In this document: positions 41,866 through 56,500 of the stretch, one piece after another
Layout: the number at the start of each line of letters is the position of its first letter
Position numbering within the stretch: the first letter of the stretch is position 1
NCBI GenBank assembly: GCA_963576735.1
Contig: OY755171.1
Location: forward strand, 1,116,001-1,180,000
Origin: Bedellia somnulentella
Taxonomy: Eukaryota; Arthropoda; Insecta; Lepidoptera; Bedelliidae
Reading direction: 5' to 3'
DNA: 64,000 bases
The notes under the pieces: generated by a model
What the model was told of the DNA's origin: nothing
The model's database searches: none
The model's input: only the letters and a program-made list of their open reading frames with translations
Program-made: the position numbers and the translations under genes

Positions 41866-42162
41866 TATAGTTAGCATACCAATTTAAGTAGCGTTTTTTA
41901 TAAGCTCCGAATTAACCGAAATGAGTAACCACTTTTAAAAAACGAACAATTGTTATAATCCCACTACAGACAATGCATTTTTTTTCTAATTCCACTTTTT
42001 TACGATTCTTTGGCAAAAATAGTTCTGCTAAATATAAGAATACTCCTAGATCGGTCCGTATATTCAAAAATTAATCATTGTCAGTGGTGAGCACCACTAA
42101 ATTTGGTTTTTTAGACAAAATTTGTTGGGTATCCCTTGAGGGTTTTGTAGCAGTAATAATTA

Positions 42163-42406
42163 CATACGTACATATACTCACGGCTGTAAAACCCTAGAAG
42201 GGTTTGCCAGAGCTAAGGAATCAAAAATTCCTCAGCCACTTTTGGAAAGTTGAGTGGGGAGAAGATAGTAAAATAAAGGTGGTTGGTGATGGGTCTCCAA
42301 CCGCATCGCCCAAAAATCCCTAAAAACCCCAATACCGTTAGTCGCCTCTTACGTACACCCACCGGAAGAAATGGGGTAGTGTTATTCTAAGCCGACACTA
42401 CACAAC
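42163..42406 (-). repeat. Family B SINE-like copy
   Basis: A full minus copy between the foldback element and the presumed calnexin 3' end; starts acatacgtacatatactcacgg, ends ctaagccgacactacac. Confidence 0.85.
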
Positions 42407-42699
42407 AGATACAGGTGAATAATTACACAATTGTAAAAAACTGTACCATATCATAGCAACTTATTTTCTCACTTCAGTGCATTGGATTCAGATGTGAATG
42501 TGGCTGAAGATATAGGATTTAATCTCATCCATTTCCAGAGAGAATGAAACCACAATTATAATACTTCTGTTTCCATTTGTCGCCAGTCAATATTTAATAG
42601 ATTTTAATAACCAAATTCACCCAAAAATATTAATTTACTCGTCGAATTGATAATCTGATCCACTTTGTATCGGTTAAAAAATAAAACGACATCATATAA

Positions 42700-44546
42700 T
42701 TATTACTTTATTATTCCATTCATTGGTTACAGTCAAATTTGAAATTTACTATTAAATCACTATCACACAATATCAAGAGGGCATCAATGAACCCACAAAA
42801 TAAAATGCAACTAAAATGCAAAACTTATTTTCGTTACACTTACAGCCCCTCATATTAAAATGCAAAAAATTAATAATTATTATAATTACATTTATTATAA
42901 TAACTAATAATTATAATTCTCCGTTCATCAATTCTAAATCCATTAATATAAATTGCAAATGAAATAATAAGATGCATTAGTTTGAACACGTAATAATATT
43001 TAATTTACCAAACGTAAATAAATGTACACTCTACATTATATTACTCATTATACCTTTCACAATACACACTAGCTCATTGGCTCGATTCATATTAAACTAC
43101 TGTTTGAAACACGCGTATATTTGCGATTATATTAAATACCAAGCCATTAAATGGAAAAGCTGTATTAAAAACAAATTCTTCTCAAGGAATTATATTATGC
43201 TCAGCCTAACTAAGAAATCTATACTATAAAAGCGGAGAGCCGTGAAATAAGGCCAATTTACAAATTTAACATTTGTGTGTGTGTGCGTGTGTGTGTGTTG
43301 TACACTTTTTATACCTCTTACTGTCCAAGTTCCATTTGATGGCATAAGTGTTTGTTTTCAAGTGTTTGAAAAAGATGTGGAGTTAGTCTAGATTTCTTAG
43401 TTAGTCTGAGATATTATGTATGTATATGTTTGTAAACCAACATTAGGTGAGACAAATCACCCTATTCAGGATAGTCACAAGTCCCTCGGTGTTCTAAATA
43501 AGTTTCTAAATCGAAGGGAAGTGTTACTCTAACATTCCTTATTAATAAAACTGTAGAATTATTAACTTGGGCGGCTATATACCTAGTTAAATAAAAAAAA
43601 ACGGTAATGCGAAAACTGGACAAATTTGTTCATAATAATATGAATCGAACCAACATTACATTTTATACAAAACACGCTTACTTAGTGAAGTAAAAATATG
43701 AGCTTCTACAAGAAATCAACATAAATGCACAACATTAGTTAACTAAAACATTTAACCGTTTAGAATATACGAGAATATACATAGAAAAACGAAATACTTG
43801 ATGTAAATTCGAGTTTTTTTGTTGATAAGAAGAGAAAAATTTGTTATTTTGAAAAAAGTTTTAAGCACAGAGTAGAAATCATTATAACCACACATTACAA
43901 ATCTACTGCCAATAAAATGCCCCCGAAAAGTTACTAGCTTCAGGATTATTTAACACACATATCAGCTTGAAATTTTTAATACAATTTAAAACAAGAAATT
44001 CGTAATGTTTAATGGGAATGATAGATGTGATAAAGAATAGATTCCAGTAAAGAAATAGTTAAATATCTTGAATTCACCAAGAATTTCGTTCATTAATAGA
44101 ATAAATACACCCATTATATCTAAGAATACAAAAGGCAGTTAATAATACTATAAATCATTTGTTCCCGGTTGTTTTAGAACGCCATTGCTTTGATCAACTA
44201 AATAATAAAAGAATGATAAATAATAACACTAAAAATAAGAAAAATAATCTTCGAGACAATCTTCTTCTTATTATAAATCTAAAAAATTAGCTGCCTGAAT
44301 AGGAATAAAAATACGCAAAATATATTTACGTTTAAAACTTAAAAGAAGAAAAACATCGGCAAAATTTTGCATATTTTAGTCAAGTATATATTAAAATGCA
44401 TAAATCAACAAATAAAAAAAACAAGTCAATAGTATAACCAATCGTTACCAAATACATACAACCGTGTAATATCCCCGGTATTTCGTAGGGGGGTAGGCAG
44501 ACGTGAAGGTTCATAGAAATATGGTTTTATTCTATGGCCCTATCGT
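42700..44546 (-). other. Probable calnexin 3' untranslated region
   Basis: About 1.8 kb downstream of the calnexin stop (on the gene's strand) that is very AT-rich and free of the family A and B repeats crowding both sides, which is unusual for this window. Several TTTATT (minus AATAAA) motifs occur, for example near 42709. A short (gt)n run lies at 43275-43300. The extent is inferred from composition. Confidence 0.4.
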
Positions 44547-47500
44547 TTAGTCTTTACGAGGTTTTCGTCTCCTTTGAGTGTCGCCACCCGCTTGTGTCTC
44601 CGGGGGCACTTCCGGAGTTTCCTGTGAAAATAAGAACAAATACATACATACATATTCTCACGGCTTTAAATCCCTAGATGGGGTAGCAAGAGCTAAGGAA
44701 TTAGAAATTCCTCAGCCACTTTTTGAAAGTTAATTGGGGAAATGATGGAAAATAAAGGTTGTGAGGTGTGTGATGGGCCTCCAACCGCATCGCACAAAAA
44801 TCCCCTAAAAGCCCCAATACCGTTAGTCGCCTCTTACGTATACGTACACCCACCGGAAGAAATGGGGAAGTGCTATTTACTAAGCTTAAGATGGCGTCCT
44901 CTTAACAGTCAATATATTAAATACTATACTTTATGTAGAATTAGACTCTTCAATCGCAGGATATCGTCAAATCACAAATATTATATATTATCTATTTTCT
45001 AAGTCTTTCACGATTGCACATGACAATTAAAAGAACTATTGATTTTCGGATATTTACGTTTCGAAAACGTTTTAGTTATCATGGTCACGGGAAGTCTTCC
45101 ACACGCGATTAAAGATCCGAAAGTCAATAGTTGTTTTAATCTATACTAATATTATAAAGCTGAAGAGTTTGTTTGTTTGAACGCTAGGATCTCAGGAACT
45201 ACCCAATCAAATTGAAAAATTCTTTTTGTGTTGGATAGTCCATTTATTGAGGAAGGTTTTAGGCTATATATCATCACGCTGCGACCAACAGGAGCAAACT
45301 ATCAGCGAATAATGTTGCAAAAACGGGGATAATTATTCATACTAAGGCTTCCGTTGTGTGCGCTGCGTAAACGGTTTAAGTTACCCAAAAAAAATGTATT
45401 AAAGAATGATTTCTCTTTAAATGATCTAAAAAAATGCCCGCGACAGTATATGTCTAACTTTTAAGTTTCACTTACTATAACCATTTTTATGGTAAATAAA
45501 TTTGGTCGAATTTAATGCATAATTGCCATAATGTTTTATCAACATAATATTAATCTTTATCCAAATAAATATGTTGTTGATTGAGAGTATTTAATTGAGA
45601 ACAAAATTGTCCTTGACATCACTTAATTTAAATAAACATCTTAGAAGATAATACAATTTTTAAATTACTCCGTAACAAAATTTACACGCGTGCATGAAGC
45701 GCAAGACAAGACGCTGCGCTGGCCGGCGAGCGAGGTCATCTGCGCGAGAAGCTTATGTTTATCCTATTAATATTATAAATGTGAAAGTTTAGATGTTTGT
45801 GTGTTTGTAGCTAAATGAAGACTGATTCACAGAACGTATTTAAAATAAAATTTACAGGAAGCCAGATAATGATCCCAATTAACACAATAGGACACTTTTT
45901 ATCCCAGAAAAATTAAGAGATCAATAAATTTTCTTAAAAAATGGTTAAACAGACTAAGAATCAATGCTCAGCCGAAACTACTATACTTATAAACTTAAAA
46001 TTTATAAAGTGAAAAAATTGTGAGGACACTATGAAAAACATCTTTTTTCTCATCGCATGACAGAGACCCTCAACAGGTCAGTTAAATATTTCAGTTTGAC
46101 GACGTGAAAGTCTACACTTTTGACAGTACGAAGTCTGTGGGGTCAGCTAGTTGTATTATATACTAGCTGACCCCACAGACTTCGTACAGTCAAATTTGCT
46201 TATGACTAGCGTGATGAGGAGGAGCGTCAGGAGAAGTCTCGCCGTATTAAATAGTTAAAGGAAGGAAGAGATGAAAACATATAAACAAGTTCAATACTGG
46301 CGTAATTTGCGTTATGTTACTTATTCTTTTATTCCTCTTCAGCATCCTTATCATCATCCTCTTCCTCATAACAAGTTCCTCAACAACCCTACTTATGACA
46401 AAGCTTAAGGCGTTTTTTCCGGTACTCTTAGTTCAATCAGGCGTGAATATTTTATTGGTAATTTTTTCCGGGATAAAAAGTATCCTGTGTTACAATTTGC
46501 GTCATTATCTAGCATTCTGCCATATTTCATTCATATTCACAAACATCCAAACATCTAAACTATTACATTTATAATATTAATAGGATTGTTCTTAAGATGA
46601 TGGCAAAATGAAGGTCATTGTACCCAATATAAATACTATACCTCAGTAGAATCAGGCTCTTCATCGGCCGGGCCTTCGAGGTCCATTTTGCTGCGAGCCT
46701 CTTTTGGTCTAGGTTCGGATTCCGAGTCTTCTTGAGGGTCATCTTCTTGCACGGCGTCCGTTTTCTTCGGGTCTTCTAAGTCGTCCTTTAAGGGGAAGTA
46801 TAAAGTAGAATGTTAGATTTTTTGTATTATTGGGTTAGTGTATAAGTCTGTAAGTCTGCCAACCCGCAATTGGCCAGCGTGGTAGACTATAGCCATATCG
46901 TCCTACATAGGGTAGGCTCGAGTCCCTTGGTGGGGACATATATGGGATGTGAGGGTTAGTGTGCAAGATCTTGAATGACTTTAAAGGTACAACTTCAACT
47001 ATAACAACATTCTAAAATAGTTGAAAGATGTCAGATACGTACTGGCAGTCTTGCATATACAAATATTTAATTTAAAATAATAATAAGCGACATTCTAAGC
47101 CGTGAAGTGCCGGCTTAGAATGTCGCTACCCCTTTCTACCCACGGGTGTCGTAAGAGGCGACTAACGGTATTGGGGCTTTTTATTGGATTTTTGGGCGAT
47201 GCGGTTGGAAACCCATCACCAAAAACCTTTACTTTACAACCACTTCCCCACTCAATTTCCAAAAGTGGCTGAGGAATTTATAATTCCATGGCTCTGGCTA
47301 CCCCTTCTAGGGAATTATAGCCGTGAGTATATGTATGTATGTATGTATGTATTTCTTAGTTATTTTGAGATTAATGACCCACACTAATAAAATATACTTA
47401 GTCTAACACACTGTAACGCAAATTTTCTAAACGGCAATGTGTGTTTGTTTGTTCCAACACCAATTCACTGACTGGACTTGTATAGTAGGTCTATATTTAC

Positions 47501-50500
47501 CAGTCGATACCAAACAATGTATAATATTTTTATGAATAAATTATTATTATTATTATTTGTGTGAAAAAAAACCCTTATAAACCATTGGGGCCAAACATAT
47601 GAACTTAATTCTAAAGCAGTCAACATGACAGCTGTCCCAGGACTCGGCTTATGGTAAAATGACTATATGGACCATAATTAGTGCTATTCTAACATTTAAC
47701 AATATTGTGTAGAGAAGATTTACACAATTACATATATTTTTTAAGAACTAAACAATTAATGTCCCGTTTTTGACATTTCGATTAAAAAACAACAAACATA
47801 CATTTATATAACATAACATAAACGTTGACCGAATATCCCCGAAGGGGTTGGCAGAGGTACTAATACTTCTGAACATCACGTGACATTGTCACCTGTCGTT
47901 TAGAGTACCCACGTTTTGCATGGACAGTGTACTCACGTGATAGGGGGCAGGCATATCGCCGTTTTGTACGAATACACTGTCACATGACTAAGTACAACTC
48001 ATTGTTAACAGTGAGGGTAAGCATCGTGAGGAAACATTTATATACTCACGCCTATAAATCCTATACAAGGATAGACAGATATTGAGTATTTAAAAATTCC
48101 TAAGCCGCTATTGGAAGTTGAAACGAGAAAGGATAGTAAAATAATAGATGGTTGGTGGTGAGTCTCCAGTCACATCGCCCAACTATCACTTAAAAAACCC
48201 CAAAACCCTTAGTCAGCTCTTACTACACTCACGGGAAGAATTAGTTTACTGCTATTCTTAGCCGACACTGTACAGCGGTCTTCCATCATACATACATATT
48301 ATCACGGCCATAAATCCCTTAACGGGGTAGCCAGAGCTTTGGAATGAGAAATTCCTCAGCCAGTTTTGGAAGTTGATTGGGGAAAAGATAGTAATATTAA
48401 ATGTTTTTTGTGACGGGTCTCCAAACACATCGCCCAAAAATGACTTAAGAAGCCCCATACCCTTAGTCGCCTCTCACGATCACCCACGGGTAGAAATGGG
48501 GTAGTGTTATTCTAAGCCGACACTACACGGCAACATATATCCTCTAAAATTACAGACAAAATAATATTTTAACCTCAAATGAATCTTTCTTACCTTAGAA
48601 GAACCGCAGCAGAGATAAGCGAAGAATCCAACGACGAGGAAAACGCCTATAATTGCGACCACATACACCCAGGGGTTGGCAGACGCGTACAACAAAACGC
48701 GATCCACCACGGAGTCCTAGAATATACTAGCTTACTGAGTACACACACTATATAGCACTACTACACTATATCTAGCTTTATTATGTTTTGTATGTGGAGA
48801 TATCTTTAATATACATACATACATACATATACTCACGGCTATAAATCCCTTGAAGGGGTAGCCAGGGCTAAGGAATTAAAATTTCCTAAGCCATTTTTGG
48901 AAAGTTTAGTGGGGAAAAGATGGTGTAATAAAGGTTCTTGGTGATGGGTCTCCAACCGCATCGCCCAAAAATCCCTTAAAAGCCCCAATACCGTTAGTCG
49001 CCTCTCACGATCACCCACGGGTAGAAATGGGGTAGTGTTATTCTAAGCCGACACTACACGGCAAAATTAATATTATAATTATATTTTTTTATATATCTAC
49101 GACATAATAGCTTTACGGTTTTTTTGGCTCGAAACAAAAGTTAAACACGATATATTTCTAGCAAACTTCACAAAACTTACAAAGCTGCTTATCGATTTAG
49201 GAATAGCAAATGATATTTGTTTGAATGATAATTTCAGCTCAATAGATTTTTATTGATCTGGTGATCAGATAACGATTAAATATTTATTCCAATATGGAGT
49301 TTAACCGCCTAACTGTCTATCTGTATATAAATTCAAAATAGGTTCAGCCATCTTTTTTTATGAATTTACATAAATAATCGAAATCCATCAAAGATCTCTG
49401 AAAAGAGATATAAAAAGAAATATAACATAACACAGGAAATTCCATTATATATTACATTATCTCGGTAAATCATATTTTTTGTATCCACAGCAGCAGGAGA
49501 AAAACCTATATCAATAAGACTAGCTAACAGACAAACCACAAAATCAAAAATCTTACTTTATCCTTAAGTAATCACTCAAATTCCTCAAGAACTCAAGATC
49601 CTATACTACATACATACATACATACACTCACGGCTATAAATCCCTAGAAGGGGTAGGCAGAGCTAAATAATTAGACATTCCTCAGCCACTTTTGGAAGTT
49701 GCGTGGGGAAAAGATAGTTAAATAAACTTTGTTGGTGATGGGTCTCCAACCGCATCGCCCAAAAATCCCTTAAAAAGCCCCAATACCGTTAGTCGCCTCT
49801 TACGTACACCCACCGGAAGAAATGGGGTAGTGCTATTATAAGCCGACACTACACAGCAATACTAGCACAAAAAATAGAAAACCCACAAACTACCAAACTA
49901 AACCTTTGTTTTGCGATCTTTTCCCCACTCAACTTCCAAAAGTGGCTGAGGAATTTATAATTCCTTAGCTCTGGCTACCCCTTCTAGTGAATCATAGCCG
50001 TGAGTATATATATGTATTTATGTACCAAACTAAAATCTAGCTTTTCATCCTCAAATAAACACGAACCTTTTCCAATCCTCTCTTAACGAGGTAGGTACCC
50101 CACAAAGACAGATATCGGAATACAAGGCCCAATTTCTAGCTATATTAGCACTAAAACCTTTAAAATTGTACAAATTTGCCACCAAAATTCTAGCTTGTCA
50201 CCCTCAAATAAGATTTTTTTTCATATATTGGAGACAAACCTTTTCCAATCCTCTCTTAACGAGGTACCCCACATAGATGGATATCGGAATACAGCAGTAT
50301 ATAATGTAAAGAGCCCAGTAGCCAGGTTTGTAGTTGACTGCGCGTAAAATACGACCCCATAGTGTTTTCTGAATCAATTATATATGAGTTAAAACTAGCT
50401 TTCTTTATTACTAGAATTTAGAATAAGGTGACAAAAAAAATATGAAAAATTACCCTACGTTGCTTCTAATACTTGAAAAAATATATACAAAAGTACATAA

Positions 50501-53500
50501 ACGTCAAGGAGGATCCCATATAAAAAAATATTTTTTTTGTTTATTTTCACACGATATTGATAAAGGCATCTATCAATATATCATATATGAAATATCCAAA
50601 TAAAGATTACGTTTAAAATAATATTTGTTCCTGCGCTATGTGTTTTTTTATTGGGCTTTATTTTATTTATGTAACATAACATAAACATAAACGTTCACGC
50701 CGTTTTTATCCCCGAAGGGGTTGGCAGAGGTACCAATACTTCTGAACTCACATGGCAGCGCCATCTAGTGTCCAGAGAAGGTACCCACGTTTTGCTTAGA
50801 CAGTGCACTCACGTGATAGGGGGCAGGCCTATCGCCGTTTTGTACGTATACACTGTCACATGACTAAGTACAACTCAGCCATGTGGGTTTCCTCACGATG
50901 TTTTCCCTCACCGTTTACAACCATGATAAATTAACCACACATATGACTTTAGAAAAGACAAATTGGTGTAGGTCCGTCCCAGGATTGGAACTCACGCCCT
51001 TCTGTTTTTGGGCGGGTGTTCTACCCACTGGACTATCATGTCGTTATTTTATTTATTTATGATGTTATAAGATTTAATGTGCATAGAAACAAATTTGATT
51101 ATAACACTATTTTACCCAAATATTAATAATTAGTTTCAATAATTATTTATCTATGTCAATATTTTAACAAGATCAAAATATCCACTAAAATTAATTATAA
51201 TAGTAATAATGTATACTAACCGAATCCCTCACAAGTTTCTCCCGTTTCTTAGCAAATGTCTGTCGCGCCAATTCCTCGGCCACGGCGGGGTCGTCAGTGA
51301 TGATAAGATTGTCGAATAGAAGTAGCGGAGACATTGACCATAGCTCGAAACCCACGGCTGACTGCAATTACAATAAAACATAAATTAATTGTCATCAAAT
51401 CAAGATGTGTAGTGTCAGCTTTGAATAGCATTAACCCGTTTCTATCTACGATTGTAATAAGAGGCGACTTATGGTTTGTTAAGTGTTTGCTGGGCTATGT
51501 GGCTGGAGGAGCATCACAAGCCATCCCTTATTTTACCATCTTATCCTCACTCAACTTCTAAAAGTGGATAAAGAATTCCTAATCTCTTCAAAGTTCTCGA
51601 ATTTCTCTGAAACTCTGGCTACTACATTTCGGGATTTATAGCCTATAACATAGCTATATTACATACATAACTACATACATATACTCACGGGTGTAAATCT
51701 CTTTCTATTTTCTTCTTGGTTAGTGCATACTGAAATACCTTATTAATAAAAAAAATATGTTTTATTATTTTTAAGGGTTCATAAAGCTATTGCTCCTGGC
51801 TATTATTACAATAATAGTAACTAGGCCTAGTTATTATTAAGGCTATGGCCAAACCACCCTATTCAGGGTATTCAAATCTCTCGATGGAAACATACACCTC
51901 ACAAGCCCATATATGTCCCCACCAAGGGGCTCAAGTTAACCCTATATAGGGCGATTTGGCCATAGTCTACCACGCTGGCCAATTACTACTATTGACCAAC
52001 TAATAAAATACTACTACCGTAATAGTAGCCGGGACCGACGGCTTAACGTGCCCTCCGAAGCACGGAATCATCTTAATTTTCGGATAAAATAAAATAAAAA
52101 AAATAAAATAATCAGGTGATTCAAGCCTGCAATATCCTTCCAGACCGTTCTTTTTTTCTTTTAGACCTCCGTGCTTGAAACCAAAATAAAATAAAATAAA
52201 ATAATCATTTATTTCAAAATAAAAAGATAAATCTTTGTTTTTTGAACGTCAAATTTTAACTTAATACTAAGTTTACTTCGGATTCGGAAGGTGTTTTGTT
52301 GAGAGAAGAACCCGTAAGAAACTCGTCAACACACATCTTTTTTTAACGTCCATTACAATTTTGGTGTTAGCCCGGAAACATCCTGCACAGAGCCCTGATG
52401 ACACCAAGCCACTTCATCATTAATGTAATCATTGACATTGTAATAGGCTTTTGAACTAAGATTTCTTTTAACTGCTGCTTTAAATTTTGTTTCTGTTAAA
52501 TTTAAAATGTCCTCAGGTATTTTATTATACATTTTTACGCATAACCCCATGAAAGATGTATTTACTTTTGACAATCTGTATTTTGGTACTGATATTTTAT
52601 TGTTGTCTCTCAGGTTTCGAATATGTCTGTCACAATTTTTCACAAAAGAGGCCTGATTCTTTCTTACATACATAATATTTTCATAAATATATTGACATGG
52701 CAGTGTCATTATATTTATTGTTTTAAACAATTCCCTCAGGGAATCTCGGGATCTCAAATTGTATATAGCTCGTACCAAGCGCTTAACCTTAGCTGAAACT
52801 ACACAGCTTAAAATATTTTCTACAAATTTTGCTAAAAAGAACATGTTATATTATTTTCTACAATTTCATAACTAACTGAACTGTATCTAGTTTTAAATTG
52901 GTTAGAGCATTACAATCACAACTTGAAGGTCTCGGATTTGATACCCGCATATAAATAACTATCCTTATTTAGCTACGTTGATGCGGGCTGAATGACCAAA
53001 TTATCTAAAAATTAAGATGATTATCTATTTTTTGACGTTGTCCGTGGCCGAGTGGATAGTTGAGTAGCTTCTCGGTCCAGACGTTGCGGGTTCGATCCCC
53101 GCTGAGAGCAACATTTATGTGATGAGCATAAATGATAATTTCTTAGTCTTTAATGTTATTTATATACGTATTATATAATATTAAATATATCGTTGAGTTA
53201 GTATCCCATAATACAAGTTATGCTTAGTTTAGCGCTAACTTGATATGTGTATAATATGTCTGTGGGAGTCATGTTAGAGCGCACACTACTGCGGACTCAC
53301 TCGCACATAGCAGCGTCTCACTCATATTCCTACATCGCGGAGTGTAAATTGTGTTTGTGTTTTCTACGGATTAAAACTTTGAACCGTAAGTGAGGACTTG
53401 TTATTTAGTAGCTAGTAAGTGCTATTCACTACCTCACCACCACACCATCTACCCCATATGTCCGTGTATTTAATTTATTTTAAAGGGTACTAATAATTCT

Positions 53501-56500
53501 GAACATCACGTGACTTCGTCACCTGGTGTTCAGAGTACCCACGCTTTGCACGGACAGTGTACTCACTTGATAGGGGGCAGGCCTATCGCCGTTTTGTACG
53601 AATACACTGTCACATGACTAAGTACAACTCAGCCATGTGGGTTTCCTCACGATGTTTTCCCTCACCGTTAACAACCGTGATAAATTAACCACACATATGT
53701 CTTTAGAAAAGTCAAATTAGTGTAGGCCCGACCCGGGATTTGAACACTAGTCGCTTGCAGGTGTGAACATTTATGTTAAATGTTATGTTTATTTTTAAGA
53801 GCTAAAATGTCGTTCATCCAGCCTACTATCACACTAATAATCATAACCAACTTCCATAAGCCAGCATATAAAATAAAAAATAATCATTTATTTCAAAGGG
53901 AAATGATAAATCTTTGTTTCTTGAACGTCTTCGGATTACTATTGATTAGCCAGATTAGTAAATGTTATTTGAAGCTGAAACTCCTCACAGCCCTTATACC
54001 CTAATCACTATAGCTAATCACCCTCTTCAGTGTATTCAAATCCCTCACTAAGGACATATAGAGACTTAAATAATACTATAGAAAGAAAGAAAGAACAAGA
54101 AAGAAAAACATTTCTTCGCTGCTACACACGTACAAAGGAATATATATATACTTACAATAGGTGTCATTCTGAAGGGATGCTCATCTCTGAAGAAGTGAGG
54201 GTTGGGTATTTTGCGAGGCAGCCATTTTCCTTTGTAGTTCGGATTGGGGATGAGAGGGGCACGCCATATTCCCTGTAATTTTAGATGTTAATTTTATAAT
54301 GAAATTAATATTAATGTTATAAAGAAAAATTATAAATTATGCTGCCTAGATGAATAGATAACTCAAGATAAGGGCAATTCAAAATAGTGGAAATAAACTT
54401 TTTATTGATTCATACATACATACATATACTCACGGCTATAAATCCCTTAAAGGGGTAGATAGAGCTAGGGAATAAGAAATTCCTCAGCCACTTTTGGAAG
54501 TTGCATTGGGAAAAGATGGTAAATTAAAGGTTGTTGGTGATGGGTTTCCAACCGCATAGCCCAAAAATCCCTTAAAAGCCCCAATACCGTTAGGTCGCCT
54601 CTTACGTACACCCACCGAAGAAATGGGGTAGTGCTATTCTAAGCCGACACTACAGAGCTTTTATTGATTCAATGTGGTTCAATAATCAAATACATATATT
54701 AATAATATGTATAAATGTGATTGCCACTAGTAATTAGTACTATTGGCAATCTTACCATTTCAAATTAATGAATACAAACCAGAGAAACTTTTACTTCAAA
54801 GATTTTCTATACAACCAAACTAATGCTAATTTCATTCATAAAAACCATTTTTTTTCTTTATTAGTATAATAGACATAATCTTACCTTATAATTAGGATTG
54901 TTAATAGTGGGTTGTTTCCATTCCCCACATCCGGGCGCATCCTTACACTTGGGATTATCAACTAGCGGGGGTTCCCACCATCCGTCTATCTCGTTGTCCC
55001 AGTCTGAAGGCCGGACTGCCTCTGCGTCTGAGATATGTCATATGTCGTGTGAGATATGTCATGAGGGATAGATTTGTAATATTGGTATTGCTGATTCAAC
55101 ATTACATTTTGATTATTATACTTAAGGCTATAAATTCCATAAATGAGAGGCTGGAGAATCTGAATTATAAATCACTGAGCCACACATCTAGCCCACCATC
55201 ACCATTATTAATTCTGAAGACGACGTGATAGCTCAATGGGTAGAACACCGGTTAACGTGCAAGCGACTAGTGTTCAAATCCCGGGTCGGGCCTACAACAA
55301 TTTGTCTTTTATAAAGACATATGTGTGGTTAATTTATCATGGTTGTTAACGGTGAGGGAAAACATCGTGAGGAAACCTACATGGCTGAGTTGTACTTAGT
55401 CATGTGACCGTGTATTCGTACAAAACGGCGATAGGCCTGCCCCATATCACGTGAGTACACTGTCCATGCAAAACGTGGGTACTCTGAACGCCAGGTGACA
55501 ATGTCACGTGATGTTCAGAAGTATTAGGACCTCTGCCAACACCTTCGGGGATATTCGGCGTGAACGTTTATGTTATGTTTATGTTATTAATTCTGAAGCT
55601 CTGGCTACCCTCTTTTAATGATAAGATGTCAGTCATATACTGATATATATTTGTATAACCGATATTTGAAACTTTATAAGTTTATTTTCATTGACAGAGG
55701 CACAGAATTTGTTTTTTAATGATCAAACAATAGTTTTATCAAAACAGGATTTCTCAGTCTTACTAGAGTCAGTAAATTACTTATTTGATTTCGGTTGCAA
55801 ACATATTTTCTTACATAATGAATAAGTTTTAAATTTAGAAACATTACTGTCCAGTATTAAAAAAGTAAAGAAAAATGAAAAAAACTTTTGGGTAACTTTT
55901 TGTAACAGGTTTAAATTTAGAAAAGACATAAAAAAAAATGATGTGATGTCATACCAGGAATAAGTTCGGGTTCATCATCCAGCCATCCATCGGGTTTAAC
56001 CGCATTGGGGTCCAATATCTGAGCTGGGGCCGTCTCATCCCAGTCCTCGGGTTTAGATGCTGTTGGGTCCACTATCTGAGGTCAAATTTTACTCTAATTA
56101 ATTATACATACATACTTATACTCACGGCCATAAAATCCAAAAAAGCGGCCAAGAGCGAGATGGACTCGCTAATGAAGGGTTCCGTAGCAGCACTAGCAGC
56201 AGTTATTAAAATTAAAATGTTATTTACTTATCACTGATTTACTATACGAAAACAATGGTTCACGTTTTATGCGTAAGGTCTGTGATAGTAAAATTATTGT
56301 TATATATTTCAGTGAAATTAATAAATTAAGTAAGTAATTTGATTTATGACGTTTAAAAATAGAACTACTGGCTAGATCTCATTCAAACCAATTTTCGTTA
56401 GTAGTTTGTATCATGCCCATATTTTAGAAGTTACGGGGGGGGGGGGACACATTTTACCACTTTGGAAAAGTCTCTCGCGCAAACTATTCAGTTTTGAAAA

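Noticed and set aside
46314..46574. A hydrophobic plus-strand ORF (86 aa) as a small membrane protein
   Set aside because: It lies in a dispersed repeat also seen at 13981-14165, with no conserved frame between the copies.
53037..53115. A functional tRNA-Ser or tRNA-Leu gene
   Set aside because: The D-arm and T-arm are good but the anticodon and variable regions do not fold as needed and the acceptor stem pairs only in part.
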